A stretch of 64,000 bases of DNA from Ralstonia wenshanensis (GCF_021173085.1 NZ_CP076413.1:3065501-3129500); one strand, 5' to 3'; positions 34,683 through 44,750 are shown, numbered from the stretch's first letter. Numbers and translations: made by a program. Notes: a model not told the origin generated them from the sequence alone.

Positions 34683-35933
34683 ATGAACCCCATGTTCTCG
34701 CCAGGCTCGCCCGAAGGCGGGCGCCTTGTGTTGCTGCTGGGCCTGGCACAAATGGTCTCCTGGGGCACGCTGTACTTCACCTTCACCGTGTTTCTGGGGC
34801 CGATGCACGAGACGCTCGGCTGGGCGCGGCCGTTCCTGGCGGGGGGGTTCTCACTCGGGTTGCTGGTCTGGGCGTTGTGCTCGTTCTGGGTCGGGCGCGC
34901 GCTGGACCGCTGGCCTGCGCGCCGCGTGATGGGTGCAGGCACCATGCTCGCGGCGGGCGGCCTGCTGGCGTGGTCCTTCGTCTCGAGTGAGGCGGCCTTC
35001 CTGCTGCTCTGGCTGCCGATGGGCCTGGCGATGGCCACTACGCTCTACGACCCGGCCTTTGTCGTGCTTCGCCAGGCGTTTGGGGATGCGTATCAGCGCC
35101 CGATCATCGGCCTCACGCTGATCGCAGGGTTCTCCAGCACGCTGTGCATTCCGCTCGCGCAATGGGGCGTGGAACACCTCGGCTGGCGGCATACGCTGCA
35201 GCTTTTTGCGCTGGCGCATGTGCTGATCTGCCTGCCGATCCATGCGCGCCTGCGCGTGCGGCCGCCCGTGCACGCGCCAGCCGAGGCGCTCGACCCGACG
35301 GCACCGGTGCATGCCTCGGCATGGCGCATGGTGTTGCGCGTGCCGGTGTTCTGGGCGGTGGTGCTGGCCTTCGTGGCCACCAGCCTGATCGCCACCGTGC
35401 TCGGCGCGCACCTGATTCCGCTGCTGACGGAGAAAGGCGTGCCGACCAGTCGCCAGTTGCTGATCGCCGCGCTCATCGGCCCCGCCCAAGTGCTCGGGCG
35501 GCTGGCCATGATGCGTTCACGCCCGGCGCACCCGGTACGCATTGCACCGTGGACGTACGGCGCCATGGCTGGCGCGCTCGGCTTGCTGGCGCTGTCCAGC
35601 GGGCCGCTGCTGATCGTGTTTGCGCTCGTCTATGGCGCAGCCAACGGCATCAACACGATGGTCCGCGCGATTGCGATGCCGGAGCTGGTTTCGCCCAACC
35701 AGTACGCCACGCTCAACGGCCTGATGATGACGCCCGTGCTGCTGGCACAGGCCAGCGCCCCATGGCTGGGCGCACTGCTCTGGCGGGCGAGCGGCGGCTA
35801 TGCTGCAGTGGAATGGGCGATGGTTAGCGCTGCTCTCGTCGCGCTCGGGGCCTTCGCCTACGGCTTGCGGAACGCGCGAAAACGCACCGTACCCACCGCT
35901 GCGTCGCGTACAGGGGTGACGCAATCGTCATGA
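34683..35933 (+). CDS. Major facilitator superfamily transporter
   Basis: A 416-residue carrier with 12 predicted membrane helices. The loop 2-3 motif is seen as GRALDRWPARRVM (motif A-like). Sequence character (AQMVSWGTLYFTFTVFLGPM start) fits the MFS branch related to oxalate/formate- and monocarboxylate-type carriers, but the substrate cannot be inferred. ATG 34683 is used; ATG 34692 is possible, and an upstream in-frame ATG at 34593 is unlikely because it starts 3 bases after the preceding gene and adds a non-hydrophobic stretch. Confidence 0.85.
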   Translation: MNPMFSPGSPEGGRLVLLLGLAQMVSWGTLYFTFTVFLGPMHETLGWARPFLAGGFSLGLLVWALCSFWVGRALDRWPARRVMGAGTMLAAGGLLAWSFVSSEAAFLLLWLPMGLAMATTLYDPAFVVLRQAFGDAYQRPIIGLTLIAGFSSTLCIPLAQWGVEHLGWRHTLQLFALAHVLICLPIHARLRVRPPVHAPAEALDPTAPVHASAWRMVLRVPVFWAVVLAFVATSLIATVLGAHLIPLLTEKGVPTSRQLLIAALIGPAQVLGRLAMMRSRPAHPVRIAPWTYGAMAGALGLLALSSGPLLIVFALVYGAANGINTMVRAIAMPELVSPNQYATLNGLMMTPVLLAQASAPWLGALLWRASGGYAAVEWAMVSAALVALGAFAYGLRNARKRTVPTAASRTGVTQSS

Positions 35934-36074
35934 CGCATTCACCACTTTGAAAGCAAGAGATTGCTTTTAGGAACCTTTGGAAGCGCACATCTGTCTTGAA
36001 ACATGGAACGTGATGTTTCATTCTCATAGCAGAGGCGGTCCGCTTTTTGCGAGATTGCCGACGGAGGAAGCGCC

Positions 36075-36926
36075 TTGTCACAGGTTCATCTGGAAACATC
36101 TGAGAGCGAGCGCATGCCGTGGTCGGTCCAGGAGATCGCTTACGACAGCATCGACGTCGCACGCGTACGCGAAAACGGCACGCTGTTCTACCTCGTTGCC
36201 AGTGCGTCGTTTGTGGAAAGCGGCTCCGACCTCTATGCCGGCAACCTCGCTCAGTACTACGCCGACCGCCCCGAAACTGCGCACTGGCTGATCCACCATT
36301 GGGAACGCGAAGAGCTTCAGCACGGCCGCGCGTTGCGCCACTACGTTGAAGCCGTCTGGCCCGAGTTCGACTGGGAGCGCGGCTACGCCCGTTTCTTCGA
36401 GGAATACTCGGTCACGTGTTCGGTCGACCAGTTCGAACCCACGCAGGCGTTGGAAATGGTCGCGCGCTGCGTCGTCGAAATGGGCACCGCCACTTTCTAT
36501 CGGGCCATCGCCCAAGCCGCGGCTGAAGCCGATGAACCGGTGCTGCGCGACCTCGCCAGCCGCATCTCGGCCGATGAAGTCCGACATTACAAACACTTCC
36601 TGCGTTTCTTCAACGAATGCAACGCGAGCGAGGGCGTGGGCCGCGCGCGCGTGCTCAAGGCGCTCGCGTCGCGCTTGCGTGAAATCAAGAATGAAGATTC
36701 GATGATTGCCCTGCGCAATGTGCTGCGCATCGAGCGCAGCCAGGAAGATGTGCCCGAAGCCGATGTCCGCGCGCTGAACTCGCGCGTGAGCGCCCTGGTG
36801 CGCTCTTATCTGCCGCTCGACATGGCTGCCAAGATGCTGCTCAAGCCACTGCGCCTGCGTCCGGGTTTCGAGCGCTCGATTCGGCCGCCCCTGGTCGCCT
36901 TGGTGCGGCGGGTGATCCTGCACTAG
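36075..36926 (+). CDS. Ferritin-like diiron domain protein
   Basis: A 283-residue helical protein with a diiron-type ligand pattern: an early Glu ([15 protein letters not shown]), [13 protein letters not shown] (EExxH around 79-83), a middle Glu ([13 protein letters not shown]) and [14 protein letters not shown] (ExxH). This four-helix arrangement occurs in ferritin-like oxidoreductases. The C-terminal 80 residues are basic. TTG 36075 is the likely start because GACGGAGGAAGCGCC sits at the right distance; the next ATG is 13 codons on. The reaction is unknown. The gene ends at a strong terminator. Confidence 0.8.
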   Translation: MSQVHLETSESERMPWSVQEIAYDSIDVARVRENGTLFYLVASASFVESGSDLYAGNLAQYYADRPETAHWLIHHWEREELQHGRALRHYVEAVWPEFDWERGYARFFEEYSVTCSVDQFEPTQALEMVARCVVEMGTATFYRAIAQAAAEADEPVLRDLASRISADEVRHYKHFLRFFNECNASEGVGRARVLKALASRLREIKNEDSMIALRNVLRIERSQEDVPEADVRALNSRVSALVRSYLPLDMAAKMLLKPLRLRPGFERSIRPPLVALVRRVILH

Positions 36927-36951
36927 ATCGCCGCGCACGAAGGAGGCGCCA

Positions 36952-36982
36952 ACAAAAAACCCGGGTTAAAGCCCGGGTTTTT
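36952..36982. terminator. Bidirectional terminator between ferritin-like and MCP genes
   Basis: AAACCCGGG (36957-36965), TTAAAG, CCCGGGTTT (36972-36980), A-run to the left and T-run to the right; it lies between two convergent genes. Confidence 0.9.
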
Positions 36983-37015
36983 CTATCTCGCCAACCGGGC
37001 GCACAGCCCCGCGGC

Positions 37016-39004
37016 TCAGGCGAGCCGGAACACGTCCACCGCGCCGCGCAGTTCCTGGGCTTGTTGGCGCAGGCTTTCGGCGGCGGCGGCCGCTTCTTCG
37101 ACCAGCGCAGCGTTCTGCTGCGTCACCTCGTCCATCGACGTGACCGCATGGTTGACCTCTTCGATGCCTTGCGACTGCTCTCGCGAGGCGTGGCTGATCT
37201 CGCCCATCAGACCGGCGATGCGCTCCACGCGCGTCACGATGTCCTGCATGGCGTCCCCGGCGCCGCGTGCGGCCTCGTTGCCTGCCTGCACTTCTTCAAC
37301 CGAGCGACTGATCAATTCCTTGATCTCCTTGGCGGCGGCTGCACTGCGCTGGGCGAGGCTGCGCACCTCGCCGGCCACGACGGCAAAGCCCCGGCCCTGT
37401 TCACCTGCGCGGGCAGCTTCCACGGCAGCGTTCAGCGCCAGGATGTTCGTCTGGAAAGCGATGCCGTCGATGATGCCCGTGATGTCGGCAATCTTCTGCG
37501 CCGTGGCGTGGATGCCCGACATGGTGCCGACCAGTCGCTCGACGGTCTGCCCACCAGCGTTGGCCGCCTCGCTGGCGGACTGCACCATGTCATGCGCGTG
37601 GTGGGCGCTTTCGGCGTTCTGGCGCACGGTGGCGGCCAGTTGTTCGATGCTCGATGCGGTGCGCTCCAGATTGCCGACCTGCGCTTCGGTGCGGGCGGAA
37701 AGATCCGCATTGCCGGCCGCGATCTGGCCGGTGCTCGATGCGATGGTGGAGGCGCTGGCGCGCACCTTGTCGACGATGCCTGAAAGGCCGTCGCCGACAC
37801 CGTTGACGGCGCGCATGACCTGGCCGATCTCATCGCGGCGGGTGGTGGGCAGCCGGTGCGTGAGATCACCCGCAGCCACACGCTGGGCGACGTTCACCAC
37901 CTCGGCCAGCGGCGTGCTCACAGTACGGCGCAGCATCCAGTACAGCCCGCCGGCCAGCAGCGCACCGAGTGCCAGGCCCAGCAGCAGGAAGCGATTGCGG
38001 GCGGCCACCAGGTCGGCGTTGAGTTCATCGACGTAGGCCGTGCCCGCAATCACCAGTTGCCAATCCGGGTATTGCGTGAAAACGGTCAGGCGCTCCCGGG
38101 CGGTGCCGCCTTTCGTGTCGGCCAGCGTATGACGCAGCGTGCCGTCCTTGCGCGCGATCATCTCGCGCACCCAGGCTTGGCCTGCGGCGTCCTTGGCGTC
38201 GAGCAGGTTCTTGCCCTCGCGGGCTTGCGTATGGTCGATCAGCACCTTGCCCTGATCGGCGCCGGGCTTGCCGTCAACCACGAAATAGCCGCCCGTCTTG
38301 CCGATGCCGTGCGAGCGGATCTTGTCCTTGAGCAGGGCCAGCTCCGAGCGCACGTCCACACCCACATACAGCGCGCCAATCACCTTGCCCGACGCATCGC
38401 GCACGGGTTCGTACTTGCTCATGTAAGGCACGCCAAACAACCAGGCCAGGCCGCGGAAGGACTCGCCGGCCATCAACGCTTTGTAGCTCGGGTGCGCGCG
38501 GTCGAGCAGCGTGCCGATCGCCCGTTCGCCGTTTTCCTTCTTGAGCGAGGTGGTCACGCGCACGAAGTCGTCGCCGGTGCGGGCGAACACAGTGGCGATG
38601 GTGCCGCCGGTGCGCGCGAAGAACTTGTCCGGCACGGTGAAGTTGAGGTTCAGCACCGTGTCGCCGCTTTTGAAGGTGGGCGTCGGCTTGCCCGCCACTT
38701 GCACGATCTGCGCCGGGTCCACGCTGTAGGGGCCGGGCGCGGCGTCGGCAAAGGCGGTCAGGAAGCGGTCGGCCTCGGTGCGCATGGTGCCGTCGAACAG
38801 GCCGATCATGTCGCGCATGGCGGCTTCCTGGTTGTGCATGGCCGATTGGGTATTGGCCTCCAGCATGCGCAGGCTCGATTGCGAGTTCGCCAGGGCAAAC
38901 ATGCCGAACACCGCCACCAGGGCGATCAGGCCAATCGCGGCCAGCCGGGTACCGAGACTGGTCGGGGGTTGTGAAACTTCAGAAAGGGGCGCAGACGCTC
39001 TCAT
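37016..39004 (-). CDS. Methyl-accepting chemotaxis protein with Cache sensor domain
   Basis: A 662-residue chemoreceptor: first membrane helix about 18-38, large periplasmic Cache-type domain about 60-325 ([20 protein letters not shown] and [16 protein letters not shown] are typical), second helix about 339-357, HAMP to about 410, then the signalling domain with [20 protein letters not shown] at the tip. The C-terminus ends [11 protein letters not shown] with no pentapeptide tether. ATG 39004 follows CCAGGAAAAAAGC; an earlier in-frame ATG (39106) is unlikely because a sigma-28-like promoter lies between. The ligand is unknown. Confidence 0.93.
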   Translation of the reverse strand: MRASAPLSEVSQPPTSLGTRLAAIGLIALVAVFGMFALANSQSSLRMLEANTQSAMHNQEAAMRDMIGLFDGTMRTEADRFLTAFADAAPGPYSVDPAQIVQVAGKPTPTFKSGDTVLNLNFTVPDKFFARTGGTIATVFARTGDDFVRVTTSLKKENGERAIGTLLDRAHPSYKALMAGESFRGLAWLFGVPYMSKYEPVRDASGKVIGALYVGVDVRSELALLKDKIRSHGIGKTGGYFVVDGKPGADQGKVLIDHTQAREGKNLLDAKDAAGQAWVREMIARKDGTLRHTLADTKGGTARERLTVFTQYPDWQLVIAGTAYVDELNADLVAARNRFLLLGLALGALLAGGLYWMLRRTVSTPLAEVVNVAQRVAAGDLTHRLPTTRRDEIGQVMRAVNGVGDGLSGIVDKVRASASTIASSTGQIAAGNADLSARTEAQVGNLERTASSIEQLAATVRQNAESAHHAHDMVQSASEAANAGGQTVERLVGTMSGIHATAQKIADITGIIDGIAFQTNILALNAAVEAARAGEQGRGFAVVAGEVRSLAQRSAAAAKEIKELISRSVEEVQAGNEAARGAGDAMQDIVTRVERIAGLMGEISHASREQSQGIEEVNHAVTSMDEVTQQNAALVEEAAAAAESLRQQAQELRGAVDVFRLA

Positions 39005-39036
39005 GCTTTTTTTCCTGGGGGTCGTCAGTCGGGTTA

Positions 39037-39063
39037 ACAACGGATCGACCAGGAAAAGCTTGA
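39037..39063 (-). promoter_or_regulatory. Sigma-28 (FliA)-like promoter of the Cache MCP gene
   Basis: Read on the minus strand: TCAAGCTT (39063-39056), exactly 11 bases, TCCGTTGT (39044-39037). The -35 is nearly the same as that before the other MCP in this window (TCAAGCTC), with the same spacer. The -10 is a weaker match to GCCGATAA. Confidence 0.4.
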
Positions 39064-39124
39064 GCGCAAACGTTTTTCCTCCCGCTATGTCTGGCAAACA
39101 AGACATTCGCCCGTGTTTCGGACG

Positions 39125-41884
39125 TCATTTTTCGCAGGTCAGCTCGACGTGCTGGGGCGCGGGCTTGGCGGGGTTGCCCGTACCCAGGTCGATGCGCCAC
39201 TCAGCGCCATGTGAGCCGCTCACTTCACGGCCATCCACGGTCGCCCGGCAACGGGCTGCATTGGCAAAGCGGATGAAGGGCCGCGTATAGCCGGCCACAT
39301 CGACCGACAGCGAACGGCCATCCACACCACGCTGCCAGTTCGACAGGCGGCCGCTGGCATCGCGCACGTAGGGCTGCGTTGGCGCGGCGTTGTTCAGGGT
39401 GAAGCGCGCCGAGCCGCTTGTGAGGTGGATGTAGGTGCCGCCCGGGCCTGCAGCGTAGCCGGCCACATCGCGTGCATCGGCAAGGCACGGTAAGCCGGGC
39501 CCGGCCCAGCGCACGGTCCGCAGATCGCCGTTGCCGCGCACGACCCAGGCATCGCCGTCACGCGCAACGGCCATGGTGCGGAAGTCGAGCACCTTGCGGA
39601 TGTAGTCCGACGCGTAGATCGGCATGACCGGCTGCGCGACCGCCCAGTCATATACCTGCCGCAGGGCGGTGAGCGAGGCCAGCTTGGTGCCGGAATACAT
39701 GTGGTAGTAAATGCCGATCGGCTTGAAGCGATACGGTTTTTCGGTCAGTTCGAACGTTTCGATGGCGCGCGAAAAGCCGTAATACGGGCCGTGCCAGAGG
39801 TTGGTGTAGATGTTCTCGTTCTGGTCGGGCGCAAATACCTGGAAGAGGCCATCGCCTTTGTCCACGCCAAGCGGCGCCACGGCCGTCCAGCTCGGGTTGG
39901 AGCGCGTGATGTAGGTGTCGCCGCCGTTCATGTTCAGCACGCCGGCCTCGACGGTCTTCTGCACGGCAATCGGAGGCACCTGGCCGTTGCCGCTCCACAG
40001 CAGCACCTTCACGCGCTTGCCCGGTGGGGCCAGCTTGGTGTTGATGTAGTGAATGGAGCCCGCGATCTCGCGGTCGAAACTGAAGCGGTAATTGGGAATC
40101 CTCAACGAGAAAGCGGTGTCGGCGCCTTCAGGCGTTTCGGCAGAAGTCGGGTCGGGCGGGTTGGTGGTACGCAGCCAGTTGAACGGGTGCGAGAATGTGT
40201 GGCTGGCCAGTTCCACATAGGGCTGCGCAAAGATGCTGCGCGCGATCGGCTCAAGCTGCGGCGTGAGCTTCGGGTACACACCGTCGGCCGCCAATTCGCC
40301 CTCGATGATCGACACGGTAGTCGGCACCTTGTAGCGATCCAGAATGTCGCGCAGCAAGGCCTGGCCGGAGAACTCGCCGGGCGGGAACTCGGTGCGGGAG
40401 GCGAATCCATCGCCATCGATATGCACGGTCATCAGCCGGCGGCCGTTCTCCGTGGTGGTGTCGGGTACCGGCATGGCGGGCAGTTGCAGCGCGCGGCGCA
40501 GAAAGTCCAGCGGCTGGATGACCCAGCGCGCCTGGTCGACATCGGGCATGCGAAACACACCGAAGGGCTGAAGCACATAGCCACCCCACGGCATGATGGC
40601 CGCCGCATCATAGGTGTAGCTGCCGGCGGAGAGCCGCAGCAGCGATTGCGCCCTCGTCACACCAGGGTCCACCTGCACGCCCACGGCCATGCGCCGATCG
40701 GGATGGGGCTGCAGCTCGAAGCCCATCATCGGATCATGCGAGACGATGGCAAGCGGCCCCGCCGGCGTGCCGGGCATTATTTTCAGATTCAACATCTGCG
40801 CCGTAGGCGCATCCATGTTCAGCCCGAACTGGTTGAACATCGCCACACGCACGCCGGCGCCCATCGTGCGCCTGAGCCACGACGCCCACGCGCCCGGTCG
40901 CGATGCGTTGCCGTCGAACCAGGTGACGACGCCGGCATAGCGGTCGGGCGTGACGGCCGGCAACGGCTTGTTGGCGTCGGCAAATTCGGTGCGATAGCCC
41001 AGATAGTTGATAGGCATGGCCAGATAGAGCACCGACGGCGCGGTGTTGCGGCTGGTGCCGGGCTCCTGAGCTTCGACCAACAGGACACGGCGCGGCATCA
41101 CTTCCAGCCGGCCAATGCCGATGAAGTCCGCGCCCGGTGTGGTGGCGTAGCTGGTGACGCCCGCAGCGCGCGCCACATCGGCGGTCTCACGCAGACACGT
41201 GCGGTTGTAGTTGACGCAGTAATCGAGCGCGACCGCGAGCAGGTGATACTGCGCACCGATGTTGCGCAGCGTGGCAATGCGCGCGTTGCGCTCGGCATCG
41301 TCCACATCACGCAGACCTTCGCCCCCTGCGCGCTCACGCACCAGACCCGCCGTCACGACGCCTGACAACTGCGGCGCCAGCGTCTCGAGCCAGGCCGTAC
41401 CACCAGCCAGCAGCTTGGCGTTCGGTGCGCGCGCATGCAACGCCGGCATCAATGCCGCAATGGCATTGGCGGCATCGGGGGCGTTGCGTTGGAGTGTGTC
41501 CAGTCCGTCGAGCAGGAAGCCTTGGTAGCCTTGCGCGAGCAACGGCGCAAAGACCTGGTCGATCACATTGGCAGGCCAGGCGCTCGAGCGCATCGCATCG
41601 GTCTGCTGTGTCAGGTCGACGCGAGCGAACCAGAGCGTGGACGATGGCTGCTTCGGATCGAAACTGCCGGCCGTTGCCGGGTCCACCACGACCCAGTCAA
41701 AGGCTTGCAGTTCAGCGGCGGGCACATCGCGGCCGTAGTAGAAGGCGATCTGCGGATCTGCAGGCGCAGGCGTTGTCGGCTGCTGTGCGCGAGCGGCCGC
41801 AACACCGAACGCCAACGTAACGGCACCCAGCCATGCCGTCCGCCACCACAAACCCATGCTGCCCACAGCTCGCTTGCCCTGCAT
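39125..41884 (-). CDS. PelA-like bifunctional glycoside hydrolase / polysaccharide deacetylase
   Basis: A 919-residue exported protein: signal peptide to about residue 33 (AFGVAAARA-QQ), N-terminal TIM-barrel glycosidase of the GH114/GH166 type (about 45-300; IAFYYGRDVPAAELQAFDW start), a middle domain, and a CE4-like deacetylase (CE18 type) around 480-700 with metal-binding HIDGDGF (Asp490/Asp492) and ELASHTFSHPF (around 559-569). This is the domain order and size of PelA, which deacetylates and trims the Pel exopolysaccharide in the periplasm. No pelB-G gene is within 20 kb, so here it may act on another amino-sugar polymer, or the other genes may lie elsewhere. Start ATG 41884 is preceded by GAGGATCGGG. 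Confidence 0.85.
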   Translation of the reverse strand: MQGKRAVGSMGLWWRTAWLGAVTLAFGVAAARAQQPTTPAPADPQIAFYYGRDVPAAELQAFDWVVVDPATAGSFDPKQPSSTLWFARVDLTQQTDAMRSSAWPANVIDQVFAPLLAQGYQGFLLDGLDTLQRNAPDAANAIAALMPALHARAPNAKLLAGGTAWLETLAPQLSGVVTAGLVRERAGGEGLRDVDDAERNARIATLRNIGAQYHLLAVALDYCVNYNRTCLRETADVARAAGVTSYATTPGADFIGIGRLEVMPRRVLLVEAQEPGTSRNTAPSVLYLAMPINYLGYRTEFADANKPLPAVTPDRYAGVVTWFDGNASRPGAWASWLRRTMGAGVRVAMFNQFGLNMDAPTAQMLNLKIMPGTPAGPLAIVSHDPMMGFELQPHPDRRMAVGVQVDPGVTRAQSLLRLSAGSYTYDAAAIMPWGGYVLQPFGVFRMPDVDQARWVIQPLDFLRRALQLPAMPVPDTTTENGRRLMTVHIDGDGFASRTEFPPGEFSGQALLRDILDRYKVPTTVSIIEGELAADGVYPKLTPQLEPIARSIFAQPYVELASHTFSHPFNWLRTTNPPDPTSAETPEGADTAFSLRIPNYRFSFDREIAGSIHYINTKLAPPGKRVKVLLWSGNGQVPPIAVQKTVEAGVLNMNGGDTYITRSNPSWTAVAPLGVDKGDGLFQVFAPDQNENIYTNLWHGPYYGFSRAIETFELTEKPYRFKPIGIYYHMYSGTKLASLTALRQVYDWAVAQPVMPIYASDYIRKVLDFRTMAVARDGDAWVVRGNGDLRTVRWAGPGLPCLADARDVAGYAAGPGGTYIHLTSGSARFTLNNAAPTQPYVRDASGRLSNWQRGVDGRSLSVDVAGYTRPFIRFANAARCRATVDGREVSGSHGAEWRIDLGTGNPAKPAPQHVELTCEK

Positions 41885-41959
41885 CCCGATCCTCGAAAAT
41901 CAATCCGACTTTCATTGTGACGGGCTGCCGTCCGATTGCAATGTTTGTTGCCGGGGCGT

Positions 41960-41991
41960 GCCCGCCACGATGCCGGGGCACGTGGCGGGGC
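41960..41991 (-). terminator. Strong hairpin after the 75-residue hypothetical gene
   Basis: GCCCGCCACG (41960-41969) pairs with CGTGGCGGGGC (41981-41991) with one bulged base and an 11-base loop, 8 bases past the stop on the minus strand. No T-tract follows. Confidence 0.4.
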
Positions 41992-41998
41992 AGGCGGC

Positions 41999-42226
41999 TC
42001 AGTAACCGACCACCGTGTACTGCGGAAATTGCGCTTCGAACGCTTTTTCCAGATCGTCGACGCTGGCGACTGCGGAAGTGTAGACAGCCGTTGTCGTGCC
42101 GCTGTCGTAGGCCAGCGTGACGGCCCAGGTGGCGTGCGCCTGGTTGACGCGATCGCGCGCAGCCTGGGCCGCCAGTTGACCGGGGCCGTTGTCAGGTTTG
42201 GTTCCGTAGACCTTGCAGTGGGACAT
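41999..42226 (-). CDS. Hypothetical protein, 75 residues
   Basis: Not recognised. A small soluble protein, MSHCKVYGTKPDN... with no signal peptide. The start ATG 42226 has GGAG at suitable distance. It has an Ala-rich helix (QLAAQAARDRVNQAHATW) and a beta-like TTTAVYTSAVASV segment ending with a helix and FPQYTVVGY. It lies 114 bp upstream of the PelA-like gene on the same strand with a hairpin between, so it is probably a separate unit. Confidence 0.55.
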   Translation of the reverse strand: MSHCKVYGTKPDNGPGQLAAQAARDRVNQAHATWAVTLAYDSGTTTAVYTSAVASVDDLEKAFEAQFPQYTVVGY

Positions 42227-42423
42227 GGCAATCACTCCGAAAATGTGGAAGGAATGCCGCCAACGCACGGGCAAGGACACGCTCGGTCTGGCTGGTCTGC
42301 GTTCTCAACGATACGGGCGAACAGACGCGCTGCCGGCTTGTCCCGCCGGCATGCACCAGCGGCACGGCCAGCGTAAAAGCCGGGGCCGCACGCCGGAATG
42401 GTGCATTCGTCAGGGCTGACGTT

Positions 42424-43212
42424 CTAGAACGCCGACTTCACCACGCCGCCGTCCACGCGCAACGCAGCGCCCGTGGTGGCCGACGACAGCGGGCTCGCCA
42501 CATAGGCAACCAGGTTGGCCACCTCCTTCGTGCTGGCAAAGCGCTTGATGAGCGAGGTCGGTCGGGCGGTCTCGAAGAAGGTCTTCTCGAACGCTTCGAA
42601 GCTCTGGCCGCCGGAGAGCTTCTCGACAAACTCATCCACGCCTTCGGAACGCGTCGGGCCCGGCAGCACGGCATTCACGGTGATGGCCGTGCCGGCCGTC
42701 AATTCGGCCAACCCGCGCGAGAGGCCCAGCAGCGCGGTCTTCGTGACGCCGTAGTGGATCATCTCCACCGGAATCTGCACGCCGCTCTCGCTGCTGATGA
42801 ACACGATGCGGCCCCAGTTCTGGGCACGCATGCCGGGCAGGTACGCGCGGGACAGACGCGCGCCGCTCAACACGTTCACGTTGAAGAAGTGCTGCCACTC
42901 GGCGTCGTCGATTTCCTCAAACGGTTTGGGGTCGAAGATGCCGAGGTTGTTGATAAGGATGTCGACCTTGGGAAAGCGGGCGACCAACGCATCGGCCTGC
43001 TCCGCGTTGGACAGGTCACCGGCAAAGCCCTCGACCGGGGCGTCGGGCGCCTCGGTGCGCAGGCGCGCAATTGCGTCGTCTACAGACGCTTGAGTACGGC
43101 CGTTGACGATCACGCGGGCGCCTTCGGCGGCCAGTGCTACAGCAATGGCATGACCAATGCCCTTGGTGGAGCCGGTCACGAGCGCGAGCTTGTTCTGAAG
43201 GTGGAGGTCCAT
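42424..43212 (-). CDS. Short-chain dehydrogenase/reductase
   Basis: NAD(P)-dependent oxidoreductase of the classical SDR family, 262 residues. Cofactor loop TGSTKGIG (13-20), NNLGIFD (NNAG-type strand), catalytic Ser in FISSESG, Tyr and Lys in YGVTK, C-terminal LRVDGGVVKSAF. Arg at position 39 area (NGRTQAS) suggests NADP preference. The substrate is unknown. ATG 43212 is chosen; upstream sequence in frame is Trp/Arg-rich and not SDR-like. Divergent from a MarR gene with an imperfect palindrome between them. Two short palindromes (42408-42421 and 42420-42431) lie at its 3' end. Confidence 0.88.
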   Translation of the reverse strand: MDLHLQNKLALVTGSTKGIGHAIAVALAAEGARVIVNGRTQASVDDAIARLRTEAPDAPVEGFAGDLSNAEQADALVARFPKVDILINNLGIFDPKPFEEIDDAEWQHFFNVNVLSGARLSRAYLPGMRAQNWGRIVFISSESGVQIPVEMIHYGVTKTALLGLSRGLAELTAGTAITVNAVLPGPTRSEGVDEFVEKLSGGQSFEAFEKTFFETARPTSLIKRFASTKEVANLVAYVASPLSSATTGAALRVDGGVVKSAF

Positions 43213-43330
43213 GGCGTTCAAAAAAGGAATATGGAGGAGGACGAGCACGCCGCGCCACATGCGTCGGCTGCCACGTTTCAACCATGATACGAACCATCCC
43301 ACCCCTTGGCAGCCGCAATCGTTTTGCAGC

Positions 43331-43366
43331 GATATCCAACGAGATTTGACGATCTGCGTTGGTATC
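43331..43366. promoter_or_regulatory. Imperfect palindrome in the MarR/SDR intergenic region
   Basis: GATATCCAACGAGAT and, on the opposite strand, GATACCAACGCAGAT face each other around TTGACG. They agree except for two single-base shifts. It lies about midway in the 270-bp divergent region and is a good MarR operator candidate. Confidence 0.5.
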
Positions 43367-43482
43367 GATCCCGGCTTGACGGCCTGGGCAAGCGACGATT
43401 AGTGTGCAATGAAGCACGCTAGCGTTACGGGAATGCGGCGCGCCTTACAAGCCGGATCACCGGCAGAACGGGGAGCACCACC

Positions 43483-43971
43483 ATGAGCATCGACGTACAG
43501 ACACCTGAGGCCGCCGACACCAGCACCAGTGAAGGCGCCTACCAGCTTGACACCATGGACCGCGATACCAACATCGGTCGGCTCGTGCATCGGGTCCGAC
43601 ACGCGTTGGTGACACACATCGACAGTGCCTTGGCATCGCTGGACCTGACGGCCGCGCAGTGGACGGTCGTCATCTACCTGGCTGAAGACCTCGCCACCAC
43701 CCCGGCCGAACTCTCGCGGGCGCTGCACTACGATCCGGGCGCGATGACGCGACTGATCGATCGGCTGGAGAAGAAGAACATCGTCAAGCGCGCGCCCAGT
43801 GATGCGGATCGCCGCTCGGTGGTGGTCTCGCTCACCGAGCAGGGCCGCGCGCTGTATCCGGAAATCCGGCCACTGATCATCGACGTGCTGAACCACCTGC
43901 TGCGCGGGTTCTCGCAGGCCGAGGTCAAGCAGTTGGAGAACCTGCTGCTGCGCGTGCTGCACAACGCCTGA
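43483..43971 (+). CDS. MarR family transcriptional regulator
   Basis: A 162-residue winged-helix regulator: dimer helix (NIGRLVHRVRHALVTHIDSAL split by a kink), recognition region (TPAELSRALHYDPGAMTRLIDRL, broken) and wing (KRAPSDADRRSVVVSLTEQGRAL). Shine-Dalgarno GGGAGCACC before ATG 43483. The first 24 residues are polar and probably disordered. Likely represses the divergent SDR gene and itself in the presence or absence of a phenolic-type ligand; the ligand is inferred from the family only. Confidence 0.9.
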   Translation: MSIDVQTPEAADTSTSEGAYQLDTMDRDTNIGRLVHRVRHALVTHIDSALASLDLTAAQWTVVIYLAEDLATTPAELSRALHYDPGAMTRLIDRLEKKNIVKRAPSDADRRSVVVSLTEQGRALYPEIRPLIIDVLNHLLRGFSQAEVKQLENLLLRVLHNA

Positions 43972-44051
43972 CCAGTTCAGGCGTTCGCGGTTCGGTCATC
44001 TGAGCCGACAGCGTTGCCGGCGTGCAGGGCGTGGCTTGGGCGCCGCTGCGC

Positions 44052-44750
44052 TCACTGCCCCTCAAGCTCGTGCTTGATCTTGAACAGCTCGGTATCGGTT
44101 CGGATGCCCAGCTTGCGATAGGCAGATTGCTTCTGCGAGCTGATGGTCTTGATGCTGCGCGCGAATTTCTCGGCAATGTCCGTGACCGACATGCCATCGA
44201 GGCAGCAGCGCAGCACTTCGCGCTCGCGCGGGCTAAGCTCGGAGCGGTCGAGCAGTGCAGAGAACTTACTGCCATTCGCGGTGGGCGGGGGCGCATCGGT
44301 AGAAAGCGCGTTGCTCTCCATCTCGGCAGCCAGCGCGGCGTTCAGGCGCTTGCCGCCCGTGGCCACGGTGCGAATGGCACGCACCAGTTCCGACAGCTCC
44401 TCTTCCTTGCCGACAAACCCGCGCGCGCCGGCATGCATGACCATGCCAACCGTCGCCTTGTTGTGATGCGCCGAGGCCACCAGAATCTTCAACTCCGGAT
44501 AGCGCACGCGAATCAGGCGGATCAGGTTCAGCCCGTCGATCTCAGTGGGCCCCAGCGAATAGTCCATCAGCAGGACATCCACCTCGAAGGTGCTGTCCTT
44601 GAGTGCCCGCACGATTTCGCGGCCTGACGCAAACATGCCGCAGACCTCGATGTCGGCCTCCTGCTTCAGGCGCGCAGCCAGACCATGGCGGACGACCGCA
44701 TGATCATCGAGCACGACCACGCGGATCGGTCGGGTCGCGGTCCAATTCAT
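44052..44750 (-). CDS. NarL/LuxR-type response regulator
   Basis: A 232-residue two-component regulator. Receiver domain 9-130 with acidic pair Asp15/Asp16, phospho-acceptor Asp63 (LLMDYSLG) and conserved Lys in GFVGKEE; C-terminal LuxR helix-turn-helix about 165-225 (LSPREREVLRCCLDGMSV ... KTISSQKQSAYRKLGI). RcsB-like in layout. No sensor kinase gene is adjacent. The only histidine kinase in the window is at 54527-55648 and is of the HisKA_3 class that pairs with this regulator class. Confidence 0.9.
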   Translation of the reverse strand: MNWTATRPIRVVVLDDHAVVRHGLAARLKQEADIEVCGMFASGREIVRALKDSTFEVDVLLMDYSLGPTEIDGLNLIRLIRVRYPELKILVASAHHNKATVGMVMHAGARGFVGKEEELSELVRAIRTVATGGKRLNAALAAEMESNALSTDAPPPTANGSKFSALLDRSELSPREREVLRCCLDGMSVTDIAEKFARSIKTISSQKQSAYRKLGIRTDTELFKIKHELEGQ

